NCBI RefSeq assembly: GCF_010731615.1
Contig: NZ_AP022618.1
Coordinates: forward strand, 1,550,001-1,614,000
Direction: 5' to 3'
DNA length: 64,000 bases
Origin: Mycolicibacterium insubricum
GTDB taxonomy: Bacteria; Actinomycetota; Actinomycetes; Mycobacteriales; Mycobacteriaceae
The position numbers and the translations under genes are program-made. Position 1 is the first letter of the stretch; each line of letters opens with the position of its first letter. The notes below the pieces were generated by a model. The model ran no database searches. It saw only the letters and a program-made list of their open reading frames with translations, and was not told the origin of the DNA. Positions 37,484 to 46,565 of the stretch are shown here, one piece after another.

Positions 37484-38584
37484 ATGAGCACCGACCTGCT
37501 GAACCCGCCGGAACACGCGCTCATCCGCTTGGCGCCGAAGGTGCTGCTGCACGATCACCTCGACGGCGGGCTGCGGCCGTCCACCGTGCTGGAGATCGCC
37601 GCGGCCACCGGCTACGACGGGCTGCCCGCCACCAACCCCGACGAACTGGCCGCGTGGTTCCGCACCGCCGCGCACAGCGGATCACTGGTCCGCTACCTGG
37701 AACCGTTCGCCCACACCGTCGCCGTCATGCAGACCGCCGACGCGCTGCACCGCGTCGCCTACGAATGCGTGCAGGACCTGGCCGCCGACGCAGTCGTCTA
37801 CGCCGAGGTCCGATTCGCCCCCGAACTGCACCTGGACGCCGGGCTGAGTCTGGACGAGGTCGTCGAGGCGGTACTCGCCGGATTCGCCGACGGGCAGCGG
37901 GACGCGGCAGCCGACGGCACGCCGATCCTGGTGCGCTGCCTGGTCACCGCCATGCGGCACGCCGCACGCTCCCAGGAGATCGCCGAGCTGGCCATCCGGT
38001 TCCGCCACCGCGGCGTGGTCGGCTTCGACATCGCCGGCGCGGAGGCCGGATACCCACCCACCCGGCATCTGGACGCCTTCGAATACATGCGGAACCACAA
38101 CGGACACTTCACCATTCATGCCGGTGAGGCGTTCGGCCTGCCGTCCATCCACGATGCGCTGGCGTTCTGCGGGGCCAACCGGCTCGGCCACGGGGTGCGC
38201 ATCGTCGACGACATCACCGTCGCGGCCGACGGCAGCTACCACCTCGGCGAGCTCGCGGCGCTGGTGCGCGACAACCGGGTTCCGCTGGAGCTGTGCCCGT
38301 CGTCGAACGTGCAGACCGGCGCGGTGCCCAGCATCGCCGAGCATCCCTTCGACCTGCTGGCCCGGCTGCGGTTTCGGGTGACCGTCAACACCGACAACCG
38401 GCTGATGAGCGACACCACGATGAGCGACGAGATGATCCGGCTGGTGGACGCATTCGGCTACGGCTGGAGCGACCTGCAGCGCTTCACCATCAACGCGATG
38501 AAGTCCGCGTTCCTGCCGTTCGACCAGCGCCTGGAACTGATCGACGACGTCATCAAGCCCCGGTACGCGGTGTTGGCCGGCTGA
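37484..38584 (+). CDS. add: Adenosine deaminase
   Basis: Add deaminates adenosine and deoxyadenosine to inosine products. The 366-aa TIM barrel has the zinc HxH in [37 protein letters not shown] (His and catalytic Glu), NRLGHGVRI, and [11 protein letters not shown] with the metal Asp. It is separated from deoA by 63 bases, so it could have its own promoter but is likely in the same unit. The gene corresponds to Rv3313c. Confidence 0.95.
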   Translation: MSTDLLNPPEHALIRLAPKVLLHDHLDGGLRPSTVLEIAAATGYDGLPATNPDELAAWFRTAAHSGSLVRYLEPFAHTVAVMQTADALHRVAYECVQDLAADAVVYAEVRFAPELHLDAGLSLDEVVEAVLAGFADGQRDAAADGTPILVRCLVTAMRHAARSQEIAELAIRFRHRGVVGFDIAGAEAGYPPTRHLDAFEYMRNHNGHFTIHAGEAFGLPSIHDALAFCGANRLGHGVRIVDDITVAADGSYHLGELAALVRDNRVPLELCPSSNVQTGAVPSIAEHPFDLLARLRFRVTVNTDNRLMSDTTMSDEMIRLVDAFGYGWSDLQRFTINAMKSAFLPFDQRLELIDDVIKPRYAVLAG

Positions 38585-38596
38585 CTCGACGAGCCC

Positions 38597-38694
38597 GCTC
38601 GCTTACTCCCGCCTCAGTCGCGACGCTGTGGTGGTTGTCGTCGACTCCTTCGGCGGGGCTCGCTGCGCTCGCTTACTCCCGCCTCAGTCGCGAC
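38597..38694 (+). repeat. Pair of exact 28-bp direct repeats after add
   Basis: Copies at 38597-38624 and 38667-38694 are exactly 70 bases apart. The second contains the stop and last codons (LRRE) of satS; the first lies in the add-satS gap. The unit starts GCTCGCTTACTCCCGCC and ends CTCAGTCGCGAC. It probably arose by local duplication of the satS 3' end. Confidence 0.9.
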
Positions 38695-39920
38695 TCCACG
38701 AACCTCTGGAGGGATTCATACGCCGAGGCGGCGTCGGCGTGGGACACATCGGCGTCGGTGCCGTCGAGCACCTGAGCGACGAAGGCGCCGAAGGGTTTGC
38801 CCGCGTCGAGGGCCTTGTCGACGACGTCGTCCTCGGAGTAGTCGCCCACGTCGCGCAGCAACTCGACGACCAGCTCCAGGTGATCGGGGTCGACGGTGTC
38901 GTCGGTGATGTCGTCGGTCAGGTCGGTCAGCACGTAGATGTTCTCCTCGGTCACCCGGACATCGAGGGAACCGTCGGTGGCGGCCGTGCGGATGTCGTCG
39001 TAGGTGACCAGATCGGACAGATCGTGATCGTGCTCGTCGGCCAGGTAGCGGGCCAGGGCGCGCTCGGAGGGAAACACACTGATCCGGCCGTTGCGGCCCA
39101 GGAAGATCGGCCGGTCGTTGAAATAGCAGCGCAGCGTGAACAGGCTGCCGTTGCCGGTCATGATCTGGATCGGATCGATGCCGACGCGCTCCCAGAACTT
39201 CTCGTCGCTGCCCAGCACCGCGGTGTCACCGGCCGCCCGGCGGCGCTCCGGAGCGTCGTCGTCGTCGTCGTCGGCGTCCGGCTCGGTGCCCTCGACCAGA
39301 TCATCGTCCTCGGTGGCCGGCGGATCGGCGTCGAGCTCCTCGGCCGCCGCCGCGGAAAGCTTCTCGTCGACCTCCGGGGTCTCCAGCACCTCCTCTAGCG
39401 CCGCCAGCACCTTCTCCCAGCTGCGGGCGATGATGGTGCCCAGGGCATTCCAGCGCTTGCGGCCGGCCCGGCCGGCGAACTCCGACACGCCGTTGTTCAG
39501 ACTGGTCAGCGACGGGTTGCCGTTGAAGAACTTGGTCACCGCCGGCAGCTCGCACACCGAACCGATGGCCGACACCACCGACAGCGCGGCGGCCAGCTGG
39601 GCCACCGACTCCTCCGACGGCTTGCCGGCGGCGAGCTCCTCGACCGCGATCAGATCGAAGTGGTGATCCTCCCCGGGCTTGACCGAGTGCGCGTTCGCAC
39701 CCCTCAGCGTCTCCCAGGCGGGATGGTCGGTCAGATCGTTCTCGGCGCCGGAGCGCACGAACGCGGCCAGATCGGCGGCGCTGGTGAACGCGTACAGGGC
39801 CTCGTCGTGACCCAGAAACGCCTCCCACTCGTCGCCGGCATCACGCCACGGCGGAGCCCAGAGAGTGAACAGGTCGCCGGCGGTCACGCTCAGCCGGATA
39901 GGAACGAGGTCAGCTGCCAT
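38673..39920 (-). CDS. satS: SatS-like SecA2-pathway chaperone (Rv3311 homologue)
   Basis: SatS protects and helps export SecA2-dependent proteins, including the phosphatase SapM, in M. tuberculosis. The 415-aa protein follows Rv3311 in size and has an N-terminal domain (PIRLSVTAGDLFTLWAPPWRDAGDEWEAFLGHDE), an acidic low-complexity centre (about residues 205-225, EGTEPDADDDDDDA) and a C-terminal domain (DEKFWERVGIDPIQIMTGNGSLFTLRCYFNDRPIFLGRNG). A -10 TATCCT (39933-39928) lies seven bases before the ATG. The sapM gene that neighbours satS in M. tuberculosis is absent here. Confidence 0.85.
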   Translation of the reverse strand: MAADLVPIRLSVTAGDLFTLWAPPWRDAGDEWEAFLGHDEALYAFTSAADLAAFVRSGAENDLTDHPAWETLRGANAHSVKPGEDHHFDLIAVEELAAGKPSEESVAQLAAALSVVSAIGSVCELPAVTKFFNGNPSLTSLNNGVSEFAGRAGRKRWNALGTIIARSWEKVLAALEEVLETPEVDEKLSAAAAEELDADPPATEDDDLVEGTEPDADDDDDDAPERRRAAGDTAVLGSDEKFWERVGIDPIQIMTGNGSLFTLRCYFNDRPIFLGRNGRISVFPSERALARYLADEHDHDLSDLVTYDDIRTAATDGSLDVRVTEENIYVLTDLTDDITDDTVDPDHLELVVELLRDVGDYSEDDVVDKALDAGKPFGAFVAQVLDGTDADVSHADAASAYESLQRFVESRLRRE

Positions 39921-39927
39921 GCGGCTC

Positions 39928-39968
39928 AGGATAACGATGCCGCGGCCGGGCCGGTGATCTCGTAGGGT
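39928..39968. promoter_or_regulatory. Divergent -10 elements, satS and upp
   Basis: On the minus strand, TATCCT (39933-39928) lies seven bases before the satS ATG. On the plus strand, TAGGGT (39963-39968) lies eight bases before the upp ATG. Both have leaderless spacing. Confidence 0.5.
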
Positions 39969-39976
39969 CTGTCGCC

Positions 39977-40612
39977 ATGGATGTCCGCGTCATCGACCAC
40001 CCGCTGGCCGCCGTCCGGCTGAGCACCCTGCGCGACGAGAACACCGACGACGCGACGTTCCGCGCGGCGCTGGCCGAGCTCGCCACGATGCTGATCTACG
40101 AGGCCACCCGCGACCTCGACCGCATCCCCTACCCCCTGACCACCCCGGTCTCGGGCACCGTCGGCCACCGGCTGGCCGCGGCTCCGCTGCTGGTCCCGGT
40201 GCTGCGCGCCGGTCTGGGCATGCTGGCCCCGGCACAGGTGCTGCTGCCGCAGTCGCGCACCGGGTTCATCGGCGTCGCCCGCGACGAGCACACCCACGTC
40301 GCCCATGAATACCTGGTCTCGCTGCCCGAGGACCTCAGCGGCACCCCGGTGCTGGTGCTCGACCCGATGCTGGCCACCGGCGGGTCGATGACCGACGCGC
40401 TGGGGCGATTGGCCGAACGCGGCGCCACCGATGTCACCGCGGTCTGTGTGGTGTGCGCCCCGGAGGGCATTGCCGCGGTGACCGCGATCCAGGAGAACTC
40501 GCTGCCCGGGTTGCGGCTGGTCACCGCCGTCATCGACGACGGCCTCAACGACGCCAAGTTCATCGTGCCGGGCCTCGGCGATGCGGGGGACCGCCAGTTC
40601 GGGCCCCGCTGA
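39977..40612 (+). CDS. upp: Uracil phosphoribosyltransferase
   Basis: Upp makes UMP from uracil and PRPP. The 211-aa protein has TRPPLDxIP-type [34 protein letters not shown], the PRPP loop [18 protein letters not shown], and the uracil-binding C-terminus [15 protein letters not shown]. It converges with deoD after 12 bases. The gene corresponds to Rv3309c; the pmmB gene found between upp and deoD in M. tuberculosis is not present. Confidence 0.95.
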   Translation: MDVRVIDHPLAAVRLSTLRDENTDDATFRAALAELATMLIYEATRDLDRIPYPLTTPVSGTVGHRLAAAPLLVPVLRAGLGMLAPAQVLLPQSRTGFIGVARDEHTHVAHEYLVSLPEDLSGTPVLVLDPMLATGGSMTDALGRLAERGATDVTAVCVVCAPEGIAAVTAIQENSLPGLRLVTAVIDDGLNDAKFIVPGLGDAGDRQFGPR

Positions 40613-40624
40613 ACACCGATCGGG

Positions 40625-41422
40625 TTACAGCTCGGCGATGACTCCGGCCAGCAGCTCCCCGAGACGTGCGGCCGAGTCCCGGCCGGCGTCGAGCACCTCG
40701 GCGTGCGACAGGGGCTCCCCGGTCATCCCCGCCGCCAGGTTCGTCACCAGCGACACCCCGAGCACCTCGGCCCCGGCCGCCCGGGCGGCGATCGTCTCGT
40801 GCACCGTCGACATGCCCACCAGATCCGCCCCCAGGATCCGCAGCATCCGGATCTCCGCCGGCGTCTCATAGTGCGGGCCGGGCAGACCTGCGTAGACACC
40901 TTCGGCCAGCGCCGGATCGATCCGCCGGGCCAGCTCCCGCAGCCGCGGCGAGTACGCGTCGACCAGATCCACGAACTGCGCACCGACCAGCGGGGACCGC
41001 GCCGTCAGGTTCAGGTGGTCGGCGATCAGCACCGGAGCGCCCACTCGGTACTCCGGGCGCAGACCGCCGGCGGCGTTGGTCAGCACCACCGTCCGGGCTC
41101 CAGCCGCACAGGCCGCCCGCACCGGGTGCACCACGACCGACAGGTCGTGGCCCTCATAGGCGTGGGTGCGGCCCAGCAGCACCAGCACCCGGTGACCGGC
41201 GATGGCCAGTGAACGCAGCTGCCCGCCGTGCCCGGCGGCCGTCGGCGCGGTGAACCCGGGCAGTTCGGCCATGTCGGCGACGACGTCGGCGGGGCCCAGC
41301 ACGTCGGCGGCCGCCGCCCAGCCCGAGCCCAGCACCACCGCCACGTCGTGACGGGCGAAACCGGTGCGCTCGGCGATGACATTCGCGGCGACCTCGGCCA
41401 CCGCCAGCGGGTCGGTGCTCAT
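40625..41422 (-). CDS. deoD: Purine nucleoside phosphorylase
   Basis: This trimeric PNP splits inosine or guanosine with phosphate. The 265-aa protein has [12 protein letters not shown] (phosphate loop), [45 protein letters not shown], the base-binding segment [29 protein letters not shown], and a short C-terminal helix. The ATG at 41422 lies eight bases after TAAGCT (41436-41431). It completes the nucleoside salvage set of this region and corresponds to Rv3307. Confidence 0.95.
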   Translation of the reverse strand: MSTDPLAVAEVAANVIAERTGFARHDVAVVLGSGWAAAADVLGPADVVADMAELPGFTAPTAAGHGGQLRSLAIAGHRVLVLLGRTHAYEGHDLSVVVHPVRAACAAGARTVVLTNAAGGLRPEYRVGAPVLIADHLNLTARSPLVGAQFVDLVDAYSPRLRELARRIDPALAEGVYAGLPGPHYETPAEIRMLRILGADLVGMSTVHETIAARAAGAEVLGVSLVTNLAAGMTGEPLSHAEVLDAGRDSAARLGELLAGVIAEL

Positions 41423-41442
41423 GGCCGGGCAGCTTAATCCCC

Positions 41443-41538
41443 CTCAAATACGGGGCGGTTCGGCGAGGGTAGGCGGAGATGGCGCGAGCGCAGCGAGTGC
41501 CGGCGGAGCCGGACCGACACCGGGACCGCCCCTTTGAG
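41443..41538. repeat. About 96-bp intergenic element with terminal inverted repeats
   Basis: The left end CTCAAA-TAC-GGGGCGGT (41443-41459) is mirrored by the right end ACCGCCCC-TTTGAG (41525-41538), differing by a three-base bulge. The interior is GC-rich and holds the 14-mer GCGAGCGCAGCGAG (41484-41497). It fills most of the deoD-amidohydrolase gap. It looks like a small palindromic or MITE-like unit. No duplicated target site was clear. Confidence 0.6.
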
Positions 41539-41598
41539 CACGGGGTGGGATACTCGCAGGATGCCGATCGCCGCCGCCGCCCGTGGGCCGGTGGTGCG

Positions 41599-42771
41599 GT
41601 GAGCCTGGCCGACAGCGCCGAGAGCTGGCTGGCGCACAACTTCGACGACGTGGTCGCCTGGCGCCGGCATATCCACGCCCACCCCGAACTCGGCCGCGCC
41701 GAAACCGCCACCACCGCGTTCGTCGCCGACAAACTCACCGAGGCGGGCCTGACGCCGCAGCTGCTGCCCGGGGGCACCGGTCTGATCTGCGATATCGGGC
41801 CGCAATTTCGGACCCGCATCGCGCTGCGCGCCGACATGGACGCGCTGCCGATGGCCGAGGACACCGGTCTGCCCTTCTCCTCGACGGTGCCCGGCGTGGC
41901 GCACGCCTGCGGCCACGACGCGCACACCGCGATCCTGCTGGGCACCGGATTGGCCCTGGCCTCGGTGCCCGACCTGCCGGTCGCGGTGCGGTTGATCTTC
42001 CAGCCGGCCGAGGAACTCATGCCCGGCGGCGCTCTGGACGTCGTCGCCTCCGGGGCGCTGGCGGGGGTGTCGCGGATCTTCGCGCTGCACTGCGACCCGC
42101 GGCTGGCCGCCGGGAAGGTGGCCATCACCGCCGGCCCGATCACCTCGGCCGCCGACTGGCTGACCGTCACCCTGACCTCGCCCGGCGGGCACACCTCCCG
42201 CCCGCACCTGACCGGTGACCTGGTCTACGGACTGGGCACCCTGATCACCGGGCTGCCCGGCGTGCTGTCGCGGCGCATCGACCCGCGCGACTCGACGGTC
42301 ATGGTGTGGGGTGCGGTCAACGCCGGCCAGGCCGCCAACGCGATCCCGCAGACCGGCAGCCTGTCAGGCACGGTCCGCACCGCCAGCCCGACCGCCTGGG
42401 CACACATGGAGGAACTGGTCTCCGAGATCGTCGCCGCGCTACTGGCCCCGCTGAACCTGGAGCACCGCCTGCACTACACCCGCGGGGTGCCCCCGGTGGT
42501 CAACGACGAGATCAGCACCCGGATCTTCACCCACGCCATCGAGGCCATCGGCCCCGACGCGCTGGCCGAAACCCGGCAGTCCGGCGGTGGTGAGGACTTC
42601 TCCTGGTACCTGGAGGAGATTCCCGGCGCGATGGCCCGACTCGGCGTGTGGAGCGGGGTCGGTCCGCAGCTGGACCTGCACCAGCCGAACTTCGACATCG
42701 ACGAACGGGCGCTGGGCATCGGCGTGCGGGTGCTGGCGAATCTGGTGGAGCAGTCCGCCGGGTTCGACTGA
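41599..42771 (+). CDS. amiA1: M20-family amidohydrolase (AmiA1-like)
   Basis: This is an amidohydrolase of the M20D/IAP-aminoacid hydrolase group, cleaving N-acyl amino acid amides with a two-metal centre. The 390-aa protein shows WRRHIHAHPELGRAE, ALRADMDALPMAEDTG (metal Asp), VAHACGHDAHTAILLG (Cys/His), FQPAEELMPGGA (catalytic Glu-Glu), the dimerisation domain SPGGHTSRPHLT and QSGGGEDFSWYLEEIPG. The start is GTG at 41599 (MSLADS); an open reading upstream crosses the palindromic element and is not used. M. tuberculosis has two such genes side by side (amiB1, amiA1), only one here. Confidence 0.88.
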   Translation: MSLADSAESWLAHNFDDVVAWRRHIHAHPELGRAETATTAFVADKLTEAGLTPQLLPGGTGLICDIGPQFRTRIALRADMDALPMAEDTGLPFSSTVPGVAHACGHDAHTAILLGTGLALASVPDLPVAVRLIFQPAEELMPGGALDVVASGALAGVSRIFALHCDPRLAAGKVAITAGPITSAADWLTVTLTSPGGHTSRPHLTGDLVYGLGTLITGLPGVLSRRIDPRDSTVMVWGAVNAGQAANAIPQTGSLSGTVRTASPTAWAHMEELVSEIVAALLAPLNLEHRLHYTRGVPPVVNDEISTRIFTHAIEAIGPDALAETRQSGGGEDFSWYLEEIPGAMARLGVWSGVGPQLDLHQPNFDIDERALGIGVRVLANLVEQSAGFD

Positions 42772-42823
42772 GCAGTGTAGTTCTGCGAAGTCGAGGCCCG
42801 GCGGCATCTACCGGAGCCGGGTT

Positions 42824-43300
42824 CTAGCTGCTCCCGGGGCCGACGTTCTTGGCGGCGCGGGTGCGAATGTCGTGCACGTAGTCCGCGGGTGCGCCGGCGA
42901 CCTCGGCGGCGTCGGCCATCACCCCCAGATAGCGGGCCGACGGCAGCCCGCCCTCCCACGCGTCGACCACATACAGCCAGGCCAGCACCGGATCGGTGGT
43001 GGTGTCCGAGGACTCCCGATGCACCCGGCAGCGGATCTTCTTGTGAATCCCCAGCTCTGAGCCCTCCCAGCGGTCCAGGCTCTTCTCGTCCTCGGCGGTC
43101 ACGTCGAACAGCACCACGAACACCTGGGAATTGGGATCCTGCACGACGGTGGCCAGCGCGCCCTCCCAGCCGATGTCCTCGCCGCCGAAGGTCAGCCGCC
43201 AGCCGCGCAGCCAGCCGGTACCGGCCATCGGCGAATGCGGTGCCCGCTCCCGCATCTGATCGGGGGACATGTTCGACCCGTAGGCGGCATACAGCGGCAC
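42824..43300 (-). CDS. Gamma-glutamylcyclotransferase-like protein (Rv3304-like)
   Basis: This 158-aa protein has the GGCT/AIG2 signature LYAAYGSNMSPDQMRERAPHSPMAGTG at the N-terminus (YGSN loop) and LRGWRLTFGG following, with the family's acidic segment FVVLFDVTAEDEKSLDRWEGSELGIHKK in the middle. Enzymes of this fold cyclise gamma-glutamyl amines; the actual substrate is unknown. The GTG start (43300) lies seven bases after TAAGAT (43313-43308), divergent from lpdA. Confidence 0.82.
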   Translation of the reverse strand: MPLYAAYGSNMSPDQMRERAPHSPMAGTGWLRGWRLTFGGEDIGWEGALATVVQDPNSQVFVVLFDVTAEDEKSLDRWEGSELGIHKKIRCRVHRESSDTTTDPVLAWLYVVDAWEGGLPSARYLGVMADAAEVAGAPADYVHDIRTRAAKNVGPGSS

Positions 43301-43307
43301 GCTGGTG

Positions 43308-43368
43308 ATCTTAAACGCCGGGGGGCATATCGCGTTGCCGGGCCGGGGCGGCCGATGTTGGTTAAGTT
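43308..43368. promoter_or_regulatory. Divergent -10 elements, GGCT-like gene and lpdA
   Basis: On the minus strand, TAAGAT (43313-43308) lies seven bases before the GTG at 43300. On the plus strand, TAAGTT (43363-43368) lies six bases before the lpdA GTG. Leaderless spacing is seen on both sides. Confidence 0.55.
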
Positions 43369-43374
43369 AGGCGC

Positions 43375-44790
43375 GTGCTTACCCGGATTGTCATCATCGG
43401 CGGTGGCCCGGCCGGCTACGAGGCCGCCTTGGTCGCCGCGGCCCGCGGGCCCGAACAGGTGCAGGTCACGGTGGTGGATTCCGACGGCATGGGCGGCGCC
43501 TGCGTGCTGTGGGACTGCGTGCCGTCCAAGGCGTTCATCGCCTCCACCGGGGTACGCACCGAACTGCGGCGCGCGGCGGGCCTGGGCTACGACATCGGCA
43601 TCGAGGACGCCCCGATCACCCTGCCGCAGATCAACCGGCGGGCGTTGACCCTGGCGGTGTCGCAGTCGGTGGACATCGGCACCCAGCTGACCAACGCCGG
43701 GGTGACGATCGTGCGCGGCCGCGGCGAACTCGTCGACAGCATCCCCGGGATGGCCCATCACCGGGTGAAGGTCACCACCGCCGAGGGGCAGTCCGGGGTG
43801 CTCAAGGCCGACGTGGTGCTGATCGCCACCGGCGCAAGCCCCCGCATCCTGCCCGCCGCGTTGCCCGACGGCGACCGGATCCTGACCTGGCGCCAGCTCT
43901 ACAGCCTGCGGGACCTGCCCGAGCACCTGGTGATCGTCGGGTCCGGGGTCACCGGCGCGGAATTCTGCAACGCCTACACCGAGCTCGGCGTCGACGTGAC
44001 CGTGGTGGCCAGCCGTGACCTGATCCTGCCGCACGAGGACGCCGACGCCGCCGCGGCGCTCGAGCAGGTCTTCGCCGAACGCGGGGTGACCCTGGTCAAG
44101 AACGGCCGGGCCGACTCGGTGGTCCGCACCGAGTCCGGGGTGCGGGTGACGCTGTCCGACGGCCGGGTGGTCGACGGCAGCCACGCGCTGATGAGCATCG
44201 GCTCCACCCCCAACACCGCCGGGCTGGGCCTGGACCGGGTCGGCATCGAGCTGGCGGCCAGCGGACACATCCCCGTGGACCGGGTGTCGCGGACCGTCGC
44301 CGCCGGCATCTACGCCGCCGGGGACTGCACCGGGCTGCTGCCGCTGGCCTCGGTCGCCGCCATGCAGGGCCGCATCGCCATGTACCACGCGCTGGGCGAG
44401 GGGGTCAGCCCGATTCGGTTGCGCACCGTCGCCACCGCCACCTTCACCCGGCCGGAGATCGCCGCGGTCGGGATCCCGCAGCGTTCCATCGACGACGGGT
44501 CGGTGCCCGCGCGGACGATCATGCTGCCGCTGACCACCAACGCCCGCGCCAAGATGAGCCTGCTGCGGCACGGCTTCATCAAGATCTTCTGCCGCCCGGC
44601 CACCGGTGTGGTGATCGGCGGGGTGGTGGTGGCCCCGATCGCCTCCGAGTTGATCCTGCCGATCGCACTGGCTGTGCAGAACCGGATCTCGGTGGCCGAC
44701 CTCGCCCAGACGCTGTCGGTGTACCCGTCGCTGTCCGGGTCGATCATCGAAGCGGCTCGGCGCCTGATGGCGCACGACGATCTGGACTAA
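43375..44790 (+). CDS. lpdA: NAD(P)H quinone reductase LpdA
   Basis: This flavoprotein disulfide-reductase homologue is 471 aa. It has the FAD fold IVIIGGGPAGYEAA, the redox pair C43 and C48 in GGACVLWDCVPSKAF, an NAD domain (VIVGSGVTGAEFCNAY) and a FAD site (GIYAAGDCTGL). The C-terminal His-Glu dyad of lipoamide dehydrogenases is not conserved: the equivalent segment reads SVYPSLSGSIIEAARRL, with Tyr where His is expected. This agrees with M. tuberculosis LpdA (Rv3303c), which reduces quinones but not lipoamide. The start is GTG; glpD2 follows after 38 bases. Confidence 0.92.
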   Translation: MLTRIVIIGGGPAGYEAALVAAARGPEQVQVTVVDSDGMGGACVLWDCVPSKAFIASTGVRTELRRAAGLGYDIGIEDAPITLPQINRRALTLAVSQSVDIGTQLTNAGVTIVRGRGELVDSIPGMAHHRVKVTTAEGQSGVLKADVVLIATGASPRILPAALPDGDRILTWRQLYSLRDLPEHLVIVGSGVTGAEFCNAYTELGVDVTVVASRDLILPHEDADAAAALEQVFAERGVTLVKNGRADSVVRTESGVRVTLSDGRVVDGSHALMSIGSTPNTAGLGLDRVGIELAASGHIPVDRVSRTVAAGIYAAGDCTGLLPLASVAAMQGRIAMYHALGEGVSPIRLRTVATATFTRPEIAAVGIPQRSIDDGSVPARTIMLPLTTNARAKMSLLRHGFIKIFCRPATGVVIGGVVVAPIASELILPIALAVQNRISVADLAQTLSVYPSLSGSIIEAARRLMAHDDLD

Positions 44791-44828
44791 CCTGTTCGTC
44801 GTACCAACAAGTAACAAGGGGTGCGACG

Positions 44829-46565
44829 GTGACTGACCCGCTTCCGAGCTCGGTGCTCGACCCGGCCCAGCGCAAGCAGAACTGGGACCGGCTGACGGGT
44901 GAACAGTTCGACGTCATCGTCATCGGCGGTGGTGTGGTCGGCGCCGGTGCCGCCCTGGATGCCGCCACCCGCGGCCTCAAGGTCGCCCTGGTCGAGGCCC
45001 GCGACCTGGCCTCGGGCACCTCCAGCCGCTCCTCGAAGATGTTCCACGGCGGTCTGCGCTACCTGGAGCAACTCGAGTTCGGGCTGGTCCGCGAGGCGCT
45101 GCACGAACGCGAACTGTCGCTGACCACGCTGGCGCCGCACCTGGTCAAACCGCTGCCGTTCCTGTTCCCGCTGACCCAGCGCTGGTGGGAACGCCCGTAC
45201 GTGGCCGCCGGGATCTTCCTCTACGACCAGCTCGGCGGCGCGAAGTCGGTGCCCGCACAGAAGCACCTGTTCCGCGCGGGCGCGCTGCGGCTGGCCCCCG
45301 GGCTCAAGCGCAGTTCGCTGGTCGGCGGAATCCGGTATTTCGACACCGTTGTCGACGACGCCCGGCACACCATGACGGTGGCCCGCACCGCTGCGCACTA
45401 CGGAGCCGTCGTCCGCACCTCCACCCAGGTGATCGGGATGCTGCGGGAAGGCGACCGGGTGGTCGGGGTCCGGGTGCGCGACTCGGAGGACGGTGCGGTC
45501 ACCGAGGCGCGCGGACACGTCGTCATCAACGCCACCGGGGTGTGGACCGACGAGATTCAGGCCCTGTCGCACCAGCGCGGGCGGTTCCGGGTGCGGGCGT
45601 CCAAGGGTGTGCACATCGTGGTGCCGCGGGACCGGATCGTCAGCGAGGTGGCGATCATCCTGCGCACCGAGAAATCCGTGCTGTTCGTCATCCCGTGGGG
45701 GACGCACTGGATCATCGGCACCACCGACACCGACTGGAATTTGGACCTGGCGCACCCGGCGGCCACCAAGGCCGATATCGACTACATCCTGGGCCACGTC
45801 AACACCGTGCTGGCCACCCCGCTGACCCACGACGACATCGACGGGGTCTACGCCGGGTTGCGGCCGCTGCTGGCCGGGGAGAGCGACGAGACCTCCAAGC
45901 TGTCCCGCGAGCATGCGGTGGCGGTGTCGGCGCCCGGCCTGGTGGCCATCGCCGGCGGCAAGTACACCACCTACCGGGTGATGGCCGCCGACGCGATCGA
46001 CATGGCCGCGCAGTTCGTGCCGACCCGGGTGGCCCCGTCGATCACCGAGAAGGTGCCGCTGCTGGGCGCCGACGGGTACTTCGCCCTGATCAACCAGACC
46101 CAGCATGTGGGCGAACCGTTCGGCCTGCACCCCTACCGAGTCCGGCACCTGCTGGACCGGTACGGCGCGCTGATCTCCGATGTGCTGGAGCTGGCGGCCG
46201 GCCGCCCGGAGCTGCTGGAGCCGATCACCGAGGCGCCGGTGTACCTCAAGGTGGAGGCCGCCTACGCCGCCGCCGCCGAGGGCGCTCTGCACCTGGAGGA
46301 CATCCTGGCCCGCCGGATGCGGATCGCCATCGAGTACCCGCACCGCGGAATCGATTGCGCCCGTGAGGTTGCCGAGATCGTCGCTCCGATCCTCGGCTGG
46401 ACCGACGCCGACGTCGACCGGGAGGTCGCCACCTACCTGGCGCGGGTGGAGGCCGAAGTGCTGTCCCAGACCCAGCCCGACGACGAGTCGGCCGACGCGC
46501 TGCGGGTCGCCGCACCGGAGGCCCGCGCGGAGATCCTCGAGCCGGTGCCGCTGCCGAACTCGTGA
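44829..46565 (+). CDS. glpD2: Glycerol-3-phosphate dehydrogenase, FAD-dependent
   Basis: GlpD oxidises glycerol 3-phosphate to dihydroxyacetone phosphate and passes electrons to quinone at the membrane. The 578-aa protein has VIVIGGGVVGAGAALDAATRGLKVALVEA, the GlpD signature SGTSSRSSKMFHGGLRYLEQ, RPLLAGESDETSKLSREH and a C-terminal DAO_C helical domain. The start is GTG at 44829, with AAGGGG as ribosome site. Its stop overlaps the pseudouridine synthase GTG by GTGA. In M. tuberculosis phoY1 lies between these two genes; here they are directly coupled. Confidence 0.94.
   Translation: MTDPLPSSVLDPAQRKQNWDRLTGEQFDVIVIGGGVVGAGAALDAATRGLKVALVEARDLASGTSSRSSKMFHGGLRYLEQLEFGLVREALHERELSLTTLAPHLVKPLPFLFPLTQRWWERPYVAAGIFLYDQLGGAKSVPAQKHLFRAGALRLAPGLKRSSLVGGIRYFDTVVDDARHTMTVARTAAHYGAVVRTSTQVIGMLREGDRVVGVRVRDSEDGAVTEARGHVVINATGVWTDEIQALSHQRGRFRVRASKGVHIVVPRDRIVSEVAIILRTEKSVLFVIPWGTHWIIGTTDTDWNLDLAHPAATKADIDYILGHVNTVLATPLTHDDIDGVYAGLRPLLAGESDETSKLSREHAVAVSAPGLVAIAGGKYTTYRVMAADAIDMAAQFVPTRVAPSITEKVPLLGADGYFALINQTQHVGEPFGLHPYRVRHLLDRYGALISDVLELAAGRPELLEPITEAPVYLKVEAAYAAAAEGALHLEDILARRMRIAIEYPHRGIDCAREVAEIVAPILGWTDADVDREVATYLARVEAEVLSQTQPDDESADALRVAAPEARAEILEPVPLPNS

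Noticed and set aside
38597..38694. 28-bp repeats as attachment sites of an integrated element
   Set aside because: They are only 70 bases apart and no integrase or tRNA gene is near.
43375..44790. LpdA as a lipoamide dehydrogenase
   Set aside because: The redox Cys pair is present but the C-terminal His-Glu pair is not; family knowledge places it with LpdA quinone reductases.
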